Source: Tipula vernalis | Lineage: Eukaryota; Arthropoda; Insecta; Diptera; Tipulidae | NCBI GenBank assembly: GCA_958295665.1 | Contig: OY282558.1 | Coordinates: forward strand, 50,165,389-50,229,388 | Direction of reading: 5' to 3' | DNA length: 64,000 bases | In this document: positions 55,214 to 64,000 of the stretch, in pieces | How positions within the stretch are numbered: position 1 is the first letter of the stretch | How the letters are laid out: the number at the start of each line of letters is the position of its first letter | Notes under the pieces: model-generated | Database searches by the model: none | Told to the model about the DNA's origin: nothing | The model's input: only the letters and a program-made list of their open reading frames with translations | Position numbers and translations under genes: made by a program

Positions 55214-56129
55214 CTGGCACTTTGCGCTCTTGATACACAAATAACTATTGTTCCCTAAATATTACAAATTTATCAAAGTTGGCAAACAATTTTCATTTCC
55301 TGCCCAGTCTAGAATTTCAATATACCTAAGTACGTGCTGATTAATTTTTTATTTCACCGTTCCAGTTCCTTTTTTTTGCTTTTTTTTTGTGTAAATCAGA
55401 CACATAATTCAATTACTTTCGTCTGTGCGAACGCAAAACAAAAATAAAATTTCAACCGCAACGACCCAACAGAGCAACGGCATTAACCTTATTTTTCTTG
55501 TATTTATCTTTTTACGATTCGAATGGACTTTGGCAATCCACTTGAGAATTAGAGTTCAACTTTATGGATTTCTTTTATCGACTTATATGTTATCACAGCA
55601 CGTTTGATACGACAATATTTAAAATTCATCTGCGATTAATCATCAAATTTGTGACTTTGTGTGCATCTTATCTTATTATAAGTGGTTTGTTAATATTCTA
55701 ACAAAAAAAAATATTTTTGTCTGTTTCTATAAATATAAGACAATACAAACACAGACAATATACAAAATAACTACGGTCTGCTATTAAATAGTAAACGTCT
55801 AGACTTATCGTTGCTTTATAGAGTTGTTAAATGCATATACTTCGACAAATGTAAGTTTGTGTAGTTGACATTCTCTCTCTTGTTTTTATATGTACGAGAA
55901 AAACGTCTTGAAACACAAAAAACAAAAATTTGTACCGGATATATAGTGTCACCTTGTATTTCGAGCTAGATAAAACATAATAGTCTACACGAGTTCATTT
56001 AATTTAGATTCTAAATCGAAATTTTTATCTCGTTTTCTTTCATTCAAATTACTTTAATTACAAAAAAAAACTACGACAACGTGACTATTAAAGAACATTA
56101 AATTAAGTTTTGTTTTTTTCTTTTTTCAG

Positions 56130-56218
56130 GTGATGCTGTACCACCACCAACGACCCAAAAGAAGAAAGGTTTCTTCAAAAGCTTCTGGAAGAAAAAACAC
56201 TGTTCACTTGAGCAATGA
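56130..56218 (+). CDS. Last coding exon of an unidentified host gene
   Basis: Preceded by an excellent splice acceptor (ttttttcttttttcag, ending 56129). In the frame using one base from the upstream exon it encodes DAVPPPTTQKKKGFFKSFWK, then KKHCSLEQ and TGA at 56216-56218. The short Lys/Phe/Trp-rich block KKKGFFKSFWKKKH looks like a conserved basic C-terminal tail, perhaps membrane- or partner-binding. I do not recognise the gene. In another phase the exon is also open (VMLYHHQRPKRRK and on to 56258), but that looks less protein-like. A poly(A) signal follows 49 bp after the stop. Upstream exons were not securely found; the element-rich sequence to the left may be their introns. Confidence 0.6.
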
Positions 56219-56266
56219 GATCGTCGGTCAAATATTGTGAAGACAACCAAGTAAATTATGATAACA

Positions 56267-56272
56267 AATAAA
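56267..56272 (+). other. Poly(A) signal AATAAA
   Basis: AATAAA 49 bp after the stop codon at 56218; several further AATAA words follow. This supports 56130-56218 being a terminal exon. Confidence 0.6.
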
Positions 56273-56881
56273 ATTTATAATAAAATAATAATAATTATAG
56301 TAATAATGAATATATAGTAAGTGATAATAATAGTAAATAGTAACTCGAGTAATATATAGGTACGTACCACACCGTATGACAAGCAAATTGTACTAAAAAT
56401 TTAAAGAATTTTTGTTGCACTTAATTAAATATTTAGTTGCGACAATTTAATGGTGTGATGGGAACATAGTAAATAACGGTGTACCTACCTTTATTTCCGT
56501 TTTCACAAAATAGTACAACGGTGATTAAAAAAAGTAAACTTTAGAAAAGGAAAACTTCTTGTTGACAACAAAAATGAAATAAAAGTTTTCAAAAGAGCAA
56601 CAAAAAAATTTTTTAAAAACTATTCCAACACGCAATGAAAATATGAAAACGCTGTAGGAATGTATAAGGAAAGAAGTTTTTCAATTAAAACATATAAAAT
56701 TAACTTCGTTGTTTATCTCCAGTAATGGATAAAACCAGAGCCTTGTAGAGTAATAGGGCCATAGACTATATCGGTATTAATTGCAGAAATACTAAAATTA
56801 AACACATACAAGTGTATCAGTACGTTTCTCTATTTTATTTTATTGAATAAACACGGTAAAGCCTAATTTTCCCTAAGTTTA
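56273..56881. other. 3' flank, unassigned
   Basis: AT-rich sequence downstream of the terminal exon, with no gene seen. Part may be 3' untranslated region if later poly(A) signals are used. Confidence 0.5.
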
Positions 56882-57419
56882 AAATGATTTTAATATGTTT
56901 CGAAGATTGTAAGAGAATCCAATCCAGTTTCGAACTGATGAGCTTATGATTATGAAAAAATCAATATTCTCATCAGGCCGCGGCGACTGGACTGATTATA
57001 CCACAATTTACATTCTATATATACAGAATGTGCTGTGATTTAAGTACTAGCGAATCGTACTAATACAGATGAATTCTCTTACAATTTTTTTCCTCTTCAC
57101 GATATTCACACTGCTCTGTGTGTAAGCTAATTTTTACTATTTTATCAAAGTTTTTGTTGAATGTTTATTAATTCATGTAATTTCTAATATGCTACCGGTG
57201 GTTAGACCATTTTAATTGTGTTTCGATTAACACGAGAAGTATATTAGTATTTACGAACAGTAATTCAACGAAACCGACTAATAGACATAATTCTATTTAT
57301 TTAATTAAATGATTTTAATATGTTTCGAAGATTATAAGAGAATCCAATCCAGTTTCGAACTGATGAGCAGTGTGAATATCGTGAAGAGGAAAAAAAATGT
57401 AAGAGAATTCATCTGTATT
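56882..57419. repeat. Compound direct and inverted repeat
   Basis: A 62-bp block is directly repeated at 56882-56943 and 57307-57368 (one mismatch). A 55-bp block at 57062-57116 is repeated as reverse complement at 57365-57419 (one or two mismatches), overlapping the second direct copy by four bases. The palindrome 'acattctatatatacagaatgt' lies near 57010. Copia-2 is cut off where this unit ends, so the unit may be a foldback element or a rearranged LTR piece. Confidence 0.85.
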
Positions 57420-57423
57420 CCTG

Positions 57424-58752
57424 TGTTTTTGTGAGAATATCGGCCAGCTGGTCCTGCGAACTTACATGTTCCAATTTGATGATTCCATCCCATGTCAATT
57501 CTCGAAGAAAGTGGAACTTCTTAATGTCAATATGTTTACTGCGACGAGTTTCAGGATTCTTGGAAATCATAATCGTGCCCAAATTGTCCTCGAATATTTT
57601 AATTGGGAGAGGCAACTCCAATTTCTAATCACAAATTACCTTTTTCATCCACAATGCTTCACTTACTGCTGTACAAGCAGCAACAAATTCCGCCTCACAC
57701 GTTGAGAGTGTTACTACACCTTGTTTCCTTGTTCCCCAATTTACTACGTTACCAAAAACTTTGAATACATATCCACTAGTTGACTTTCGATCAGTACTAT
57801 CATTCGCCCAGTCAGCGTCGGCGTACCCAATCAAAACATCTTCATTATTTTTTGAAAATTTTAACTTAAAATCGGAGGTGCCTTTTAAGTATCGAAGCAG
57901 CCTTTTCAAGTGTTGATAATGTGCATCGGTTGCACAATCCTGGAAACGACTTAAGTAGCTAAGTGCAAAGCAAATATCGGGTCTACTTCCCAACATTAAG
58001 TACATCAGACTGCCCAATAATTCACGGTAAGGCAGATTTGTTAATTGTTGGTCAGTGCCCTTGGTGAGTTTTAAATTTTTGATCATTGGTGTAGGCGATG
58101 AATTACAATCAGACATTCCGAAACGTTCGAGTATGGCATCAATGTAATGCGATTGATCAATTGAAAGATTTCCATTTATATAAACTTCAACATTCAGTCC
58201 CATGAACTGCTTGACAATACCAAGATCCTTCATATCGAATTCCTCGAACAACCTTGTTTTAATATCAGCGATCTGCTCTTCATCGTCCCCAGTAATTATC
58301 ATGTCATCAACGTAGATAATTAGATAGATTGTAGACCTATTATTCGTTCGAGTGTACAGACAGTAGTCAGCGGTTGATCGTTCAAATTTCTGCTTAGTGA
58401 TGAATGAATGAAAACGGTCATTCCAGCACTTCGGCGACTGCTTCAGACCGTACAAGGATTTCTTTAATTTCAGTACATTACCTTCGGGAATGTTAATACC
58501 TTCAGGTACTCTCATAAACACCTCTTCAGAGAGATTTCCATGAAGAAAAGCAGTGACAACATCTAAATGATGCATTTTGTATTTGAATTTAACAGCCACA
58601 GACATCAATAGACGTATAGTAGCAAGTCTGGCTACGGGTGAATAAGTATCCTCATAATCTTGGCCTTGACGTTGCATGTAGCCTTTTGCTACCAATCTGG
58701 CTTTGTATCGTGTTGAATTTCCAGTAACATCCGGGTTTTTTTGAATATCCAT
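57424..58752 (-). pseudogene. copia-2 reverse transcriptase and RNase H
   Basis: One frame of 375 codons (58752-57625): YKARLVAKGYMQRQGQDY, then HHLDVVTAFLHGNLSEEVFM, KSLYGLKQSPKCWN, the catalytic IIYVDDMIITG, MYLMLGSRPDICFALSYLSR and RNase H with GYADADWANDSTDRKSTSGY and TLSTCEAEFVAA. After a single stop it continues with IFEDNLGTIMISKN and SKHIDIKKFHF to LADILTK, where it is cut at about 57424. Motifs for RT and RNase H are complete, so decay is modest; the stop and the lost 3' end disable it. Confidence 0.92.
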
Positions 58753-60074
58753 CTTGAGCTTATCATTTTTGCACCTCGTTCAGGCTTAACAACATCCCAA
58801 GTCTCATTTTTCTCTAATGAAACGATCTCTTCCTGAATTGCTCTGCGCCACTCTGTCTCATCATCTCGTCCGGATACATCTTGAAATTTCTTTGGAATCT
58901 GTGGCATTCCAGTGAAAAATGCCATATGACCTTCACATTCATAATCCTTGAGATATACCGGTCTTCGAGATTGCCGTTTGTTCATATCCGGACTATTATT
59001 TAACCCAATAGTTTCATTTGTTTCTTCATCTGCTGTAACACAACCGTTTGTGTTAGGGGTTACACACGACGGATTTTCTACGGTGATCTGATCTTCCTGA
59101 TTCGTGTTCTCATTGATATTCTCGATATCTCTCGACTCATTGTTTGTAGACTCTTCATAGTGAAACGTTGTGTGTTGTGGATTTGTAGTTAGAATTCCGC
59201 CCTGCATCGATTCATCGAAGACTACATGACGTTTTGCAACTATGCGACCGGTTTCCTTATCAAATAATCGATAGCAAGTGTTAGTATATCCAATCATGAT
59301 ATATTCGGAACTTCTATCTGATAGCTTTCCTCGTCTATCCTGTTTCGGAATATGTGCGAAGGCTCTCGATCCAAAAACTCTAAGATGTGACAGGACTGGT
59401 GGTCGATCATACCACATTTCAAACGGAGTTTTGTCTTTTACTGCTTCTGTTGGTGAACGATTTGTTAGATACATTTCTGTTAATACAGCTTCATCCCACA
59501 TCGATCGATCAAGCTTACTGTCATTCAACATGGTTCGGACTTTTTCACACAGAGTCCGGTTTAATCGTTCGGCAACACCATTAAGCTCAGGATTGTACGC
59601 TGCTGTATATTCTAATGTTATACCATTTTTAACAGCATAATTTCTCAAATGGGTTGATGTGTATTCACCTCCTTGATCACATCGAAGGTATTCAATTTTA
59701 CGATTAAATCTTGTATTGACCATTGCATTATATTGTTTAAATATATTACTTAACTCACTCTTAAACTTCAATAAGAAAACCACGGAGAAGTGAGTATAGT
59801 CATCCATAAAGGTTGCGAAGTATCTGTATCCATCTTATGTATCAACTTCAAACGGGCCACATAAATCAGAGTGTACACGTTCCAACGGACGTTTCGTTGG
59901 TGGTCTGGTTCCACTAAACGGTTGTCTTGTTTGTTTCGATCTAATACAGCATTCACAAACCACAGGAATCTCGGAAATATCAGTTGTCATTCCTTTAACC
60001 ATTCCTTTCGACATTTTGCAAACATTTGACATTCCAAGGTGGGCGTTTTTGTTACGAATTACCCGACAGGCCAC
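58689..60074 (-). pseudogene. copia-2 integrase
   Basis: Starts with the pre-integrase finger (HLGMSNVCKMSKGMVKGM, CECCIRSKQTRQPF), then HSDLCGPFEVDT (first Asp), an in-frame TAA, YFATFMDDYTHFSVVFLLKF, LRCDQGGEYTSTHLRNY (second Asp), NPELNGVAERLNRTLCEKV (Glu) and TPFEMWYDRPPVLSHLRVFG. A variable Asn/Glu-rich linker leads to WRRAIQEEIVSLEKNETWDV. All three catalytic residues are kept. A frameshift at about 58750 separates it from RT. Gag, protease and both LTRs are missing. Confidence 0.92.
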
Positions 60075-60600
60075 ACATTCGTGTGTTCGCTGGGTGTTTT
60101 GGCATTACGCCATGTCAGTTGTCGACATCGCCTGCTAACACGAATTACGTGAAATTCGAACTGGAATGAATACGATTCATTAGTTGTTGCTCATCATTTC
60201 TGGCCAAAAGTTGAATATTGGTACGAAGTGCGATCGTGTCGTCGATTGGTTTCAATATTTAAAGCATCTTCGGCAAATGCAACCCGCTAATTTCACCAAG
60301 ATCACTTTGATCACGATACTCGGTACTTGTACTCGGTATTTGAATCCATCCACTAGTCTGTAACGCAACTTAGTGGTGAAATTATACCATTGTCTAACAA
60401 CAATGCTTACATGTGAAGCAACAACAACATTTGATCCAACACTCATTTTCGATCACGAATGGTGATCTAAAATTAGTTGAACAATATTTTGTAAAGCGAC
60501 AAAGAATATGATGAATGCAGTACGAGTATGAAGAGGCAGATTCAAAACGAAACGAGACAGAAGATTGAAATTTGGTGTTGGTTTGTTTTACGCATTTTGG
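60075..60600. other. Unassigned join between copia-2 and gypsy-3
   Basis: No element protein was recognised. A minus-strand frame at 60446-60252 (MSVGSNVVVASHVSIVVRQW and on) shows no likeness. Both neighbouring elements are truncated at this stretch, so it may be old host DNA or part of a third element. Confidence 0.5.
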
Positions 60601-61158
60601 TCCGTGGTAATAATCGAAAATAGCCCTTCGAAATCCCTGTGGCACATAAGGTTGAATCCTATTGTCTCCTATTGTCCTCCTCAAAATATATTGGTGTACC
60701 ACATGAAGGGAGGCAAACGCGGGTTAACTTCAGAGAGTTTTGGGACTCTGAACTCTCAATCAGCTCTCTCAACTCGTTGTCCTCCCATTGTTTCTCACTA
60801 AGATGGTCTAGACATCGCGTCCGCTACGACGTTATCTCTTCGCGAAATATGGCGAATGTCTGTAGAAAATTAGCTTACGTCACTCTGGCTTCTGACGAAA
60901 GGCAAACGTCAATGGCTTATGGTCAGTATATATGACGAATTTTCGTCCTTCTAACATATACTGGAAATATTTAACCGCCGAGTAAACGGCCAACAACTCC
61001 CTATCGTAGGCACTGTATTTCGTATGTGCCGCAGTAAGTTTGCGCGAAAAAAAACTCAAAGGTTGCCACTCGTTGTGTGACTGTTGCTGTACTACCGCTC
61101 CGATTGCTTACAGTCCATGAACGCTTTTTGTGCTTCTGGTGTCCAATTTATTTTTGAC
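60601..61158 (-). pseudogene. gypsy-3 RNase H and integrase start (decayed)
   Basis: Other-frame continuation of the RT below: INWTPEAQKAFMDCK, then (after a deletion removing the RNase H first Asp) NEWQPLSFFSRKLTAAHTKY, YDRELLAVYSAVKYFQYMLE and FVIYTDHKPLTFAFRQKPE. Stops and frameshifts follow, with ISRRDNVVADAMSR and IQPYVPQGFRRAIFDYYHG, the start of the integrase zinc finger. It ends abruptly at about 60601; the rest of integrase is missing. Confidence 0.85.
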
Positions 61159-62412
61159 TTATCGTTTTTTTTTGTTACATTTAACAAAATTTAGCAATGG
61201 AGACTGAATCTTTGCCGCACTCGGAATAAATCGCCTATAAAAATTGGACATGGCCAGAAATCTTCTTAAACCTCTTACTTCGGAAGGCTCGGGAAATTCT
61301 AAAAGAGCAGCTACTTTTTCTGGTAAAGGTTGTGTACCCCGTTCAGAAATTAAATGGCCCACAAACTTTAGTTCGCTTTTACCAAATACACACTTGGAAA
61401 CATTCATCACGACTCCGAACCTCTTAAGCCTGTCGAAAACAAGTCTGAGATGTTCGAGATGTTGGTTGTTGTTTTCCGATGCTACTAACAGATCGTCAAT
61501 GTAAGGATGTAGGAAATCCAAACCTTCCAGAACAGCATGGATGAACCTTTGGAAGGTTTGTGCAGCGTTGCACAACCCGAAAGTCATTCTGGGAAATTCA
61601 AATAATCCAAATGGAGTTATTATAGCGGTTTTCTCTATATCATTTTTCGCAATTGGGATCTGATGATACGCTTTTATAAGGTCGATCGTGGAAAAAATTC
61701 GTTTTCCCTGCAGACTGTGTGCCAAATCCTGTATGTGCGGGTTCGGATGGCGATCAGGCACAGTATTTGCGTTCAACCGGCGATAATCGCCGCAGGGGCG
61801 CCATTCACCGTTATCTTTTTTGACGAGGTGAAGAGGGCTTGCCCACGGGCTTTTGGATGGTCGACATATACTCTTTTTCATCATTTGCTCAAACTCGCTC
61901 TTAGCGATCCTCAATTTGTCTGGCGTCAGCCCACGAGCTTTAGAAAAAATTGGCGGTCCTTTCGTTTCTATATGGTACGTGACCCTGTGACCAACCGAGC
62001 CACACCCTGATATCGGACGTGTTATGTCTTTATACTCCATCAATAATCCAAAATAAGGTGTATCGATTTTTCCGACGGAGGTTAACCTGAAATCTTGATC
62101 AACAGTGTTAAAAATTCTTGCAACTGATTCCACACGCGTTGACTCATCAATCAACCGCCTCCGTTTCATGTCCACCAAGATTCCGTAATGGCTCAAAAAA
62201 TCAGCGCCCAATATAGGTCTCTGTACCGATCTAGATCTACGCAGACCGATATCCAATTCGAGCGTCTTAGAACCGTATGTCTCTATGGCTGTGCCGTTCG
62301 CTGCATACAATGTGTACTCTGCACTTTTGGCGTTTTTTCCGTTAAATTGTGGTGGAATGACCGATATGTTGGCACCGGTGTCGATTAAATACTTTAAATT
62401 TGAGGACTTGTC
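61159..62412 (-). pseudogene. gypsy-3 protease and reverse transcriptase
   Basis: A frame of about 417 codons from the protease ([15 protein letters not shown], active-site DTGA) through [73 protein letters not shown], the catalytic [12 protein letters not shown] and [18 protein letters not shown]. No internal stop occurs, and the catalytic residues are intact. It ends with NKKKR and a stop because of one extra A in a run of nine (61165-61173); without it the frame would read on into RNase H. The style is that of CsRn1-type Ty3/gypsy elements (inference). Confidence 0.92.
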
Positions 62413-62420
62413 ATAGGGCT

Positions 62421-63154
62421 ATAAGGCGACAACTTTTTAATTCTAGATCACTTATCGCTAGGAGTGATCAATTTCCTAGTTTTTTGGCTGATTGGATTAT
62501 TCTTAAATCTGCGGTGATACCGGCACATACCTATATCTTGGCCCTGCTCACCTGAAGATTTCTACCTCTCGAGCGAGATCGATCCAATTGAATCTGATCA
62601 ATTCGTTTCGTTAGTGCGTCTATTTTGCCCATCATTTATTTAAACGGTTCTTCCGTTTGTTGCACCACCGAACTTTCTACGCTACCGACCATGCTCGATG
62701 ACACTTCGTTAATCCGATCCGCCATAGCGGCCAGCTTGTCAAGATTATCGTCCCTAACCGGCAAGAATGTTTGTATGTGTGGCGGCAATCTTTGCAACCA
62801 CAAAGACTTTAACAACTCATTTCCAACTTTTGGTCCAGCAAGAGATCTCAACCGGGTTTCCTCAGAAACGCAAAAATTGTCCATTAACCGTTTTTTCAGG
62901 GTTTCGTATTTTTCCGTTTCAGGTGGTTTTAAAATTATATCGTTTACATGACAAAGTACACTACTCTCAATAGATGAAACTACAGTATAAAACTTGGTTT
63001 CATCTCTAGTTATGCCACTTGTTATAAATTGTGCCTCCACTTGGCAAAAACACAACTCTGGATCGGGTTTCCAAAATGGTGGAACCTTCACAGAAACTCG
63101 CGAAATTTCCTGTTTACCCATACCGTCGCACGTTGGCTCATTGTCCTTAGACAT
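62421..63154 (-). pseudogene. gypsy-3 Gag
   Basis: The main frame starts MSKDNEPTCDGMGKQEISRV at 63154: VSVKVPPFWKPDPELCFCQ, AQFITSGITRDETKFYTV, ESSVLCHVNDIILKPPETEK and LLKSLWLQRLPPHIQTFLP to 62636, a capsid domain of the CsRn1 gypsy type. Compared with that family a stretch of about 20 residues between EETRLRS and LAGPKVG appears deleted. The C-terminal end (62635-62421) is in other frames and shows MCRYHRRFKNNP, a remnant of the Cys/His finger. Confidence 0.88.
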
Positions 63155-63435
63155 TCTGCCCTTTGCAGCTCAAGCGCTACCCCAACAAACAAAAACTTAA
63201 CTTAGCTGTTATTCAGCAAAAATTGAGAACTGGAGATCGTTCCCACAGCACCAATCAACTTTTAATAATTCTGATTCAACAATTTATACAGAAATGTAAA
63301 ACGAATTTGTGATAATTTTAACTGGTAACGGCCCAATTCCGCCCAGCTAAATATTTAGATAAAGGCTCTAAATTCAACTAGCTAAAATATTTATTTTAGA
63401 AGGCTTTTAATCTGACCCGAAGACTTAAGTTTAAT
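63155..63435. other. gypsy-3 leader and flank
   Basis: Upstream of gypsy-3 Gag. On the minus strand TTGGTGCTGTGGGAAC at about 63239-63254 could be a primer binding site, but no LTR end with CA adjoins it and no second LTR was found. Confidence 0.35.
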
Positions 63436-63594
63436 TTACGAAGCTTTCTTTCGTTTCTTCAATGAACTCTTGACAGTTTCGGCCCCGGCACACGCCTCCA
63501 TATTTACATTCTCATCGACTAGTTGCTCGTCGGCATTTCTCGTTTCGGCTTTGGCACACATCTCCAAATTTACATCCTCATCGAACACCTGCTC
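63436..63594 (-). CDS. Candidate terminal exon with 22-residue repeats
   Basis: A minus-strand frame of 52 codons and a stop (TAA at 63438-63436) after a possible acceptor 'aattatccag' (ends 63595). It encodes two copies of a 22-residue repeat, EQVFDEDVNLEMCAKAETR and EQLVDENVNMEACAGAETV plus three residues each, then a basic end LKKRKKAS that resembles a nuclear localisation signal. The DNA copies differ mostly without disturbing the frame, which suggests selection on protein. An in-frame stop lies just upstream, so it needs splicing to be real, and the acceptor has a poor pyrimidine tract. I do not recognise the gene. Confidence 0.4.
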   Translation of the reverse strand, partial: EQVFDEDVNLEMCAKAETRNADEQLVDENVNMEACAGAETVKSSLKKRKKAS

Positions 63595-64000
63595 CTGGAT
63601 AATTCATTTTTCAAGTTTTCTGAAACTAAAAGGCAACTGAAGACACAAATTTTTAGTATTATTTTGAATTTTGTATTTTGGATTTTGAATTTTTAGAGTG
63701 AGTAATTTGCCTTGAATTTGTAGAATGAAACTAAACGCAATTTCATAAAAGGAGAAATAGAGAAACTATTATTTAACTAGAGATTGGATAATTTAGTAAA
63801 ACGAAATTGTGCTTTCGGATACAAAAGCTTGCTTGGTTCCAACGTTTTCTGTGCCCGAAAACGGAAGTCACCGTTTATTACTGAGTTTGCCACTTCTAGT
63901 AACTTCTAGTACTCCATTGTGAAAGCGTGAAAAGATAATTTTTTCCGTTATTGTTCGTACTACGCCCAAAAATGGCATAACGAAAGTTTCACCATTTTGA
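63595..64000. other. Unassigned right edge
   Basis: AT-rich sequence with 'attttgaattttgtattttggattttgaatttt' type low complexity near 63660. No gene was seen. Confidence 0.5.

Larger units (their letters stand above)
54452..56129 (+). other. Probable intron of a host gene
   Basis: No coding was seen. It ends with 'tttttttcttttttcag', a strong acceptor for the exon at 56130. Two hairpins sharing the word TTTGTCAC (54608-54642 and 55146-55213) lie within, the second in an unusually GC-rich patch. Confidence 0.5.

Noticed and set aside
31919..56218. A finished two-exon gene joining 31919-31978 to 56130-56218
   Set aside because: The phase of the first exon does not fit the more protein-like frame of the last exon; intermediate exons were not found.
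63239..63254. gypsy-3 primer binding site and 5' LTR
   Set aside because: TGGTGCTGTGGGA is suggestive, but no LTR boundary or second LTR could be found, so it is mentioned only as a possibility.

Overview
The window is AT-rich animal DNA, most likely from an insect and probably a fly. The reasons are the mix of Jockey-type LINEs, RNase H-bearing LINEs, Ty3/gypsy and Ty1/copia elements (one copia with the Drosophila-type initiator-tRNA-Met primer site), Tc1/Tc3-like DNA transposons and GT-AG introns. There is no operon structure and almost no host coding sequence. Nearly everything recognisable is a transposable element, usually broken, or a tandem repeat. The species was not identified.

Layout, left to right. 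1-3190 holds nothing recognised. 3191-7260 is an old degenerate tandem repeat, split by a younger, highly ordered 311-bp satellite (4484-6931). 9180-9640 is a Jockey-type reverse transcriptase fragment. A decayed Ty3/gypsy element on the minus strand (gypsy-1) runs from about 9798 to 19127 and is split by a nest. The nest holds a young 5'-truncated LINE with target-site duplications (12635-14912), a 164-bp satellite in both orientations and a SINE-like unit. A second gypsy (gypsy-2, 19421-23905) has nearly identical 170-bp LTRs but a badly damaged coding region, and sits inside a Jockey-type LINE. A Ty1/copia element (copia-1) fills 25834 to about 29806.

29807-32479 is mostly unassigned but holds one possible small host exon (31919-31978). 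A CTCAAC-rich simple repeat follows (32480-33420), then a Jockey LINE with an internally flipped segment (33735-35310) and a decayed LINE on the minus strand (35325-38240). 38246-44571 is old repeat debris with a foldback element (42255-42750). 44572-45152 is a TA-flanked deletion derivative of a Tc3-like transposon. 47421-49287 is a 15-bp minisatellite. 49533-50445 is a decayed coding region of unknown family. 51560-52508 is a dead Tc1-like transposase. 52859-54449 is an almost complete Tc3-like transposon with an intron-containing transposase.

56130-56218 looks like the true last coding exon of a host gene on the plus strand, with a poly(A) signal; the sequence to its left may be its introns. 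The right end has a copia remnant (copia-2, 57424-60074), a gypsy remnant (gypsy-3, 60601-63154), and a possible terminal exon with a duplicated 22-residue repeat (63436-63594, minus). The genes do not act as one pathway. The value of the window lies in how the repeats are nested and rearranged, and in the few parts that may still be functional: the Tc3-like transposase, the LINE RT/RNase H frame and the two or three candidate host exons.
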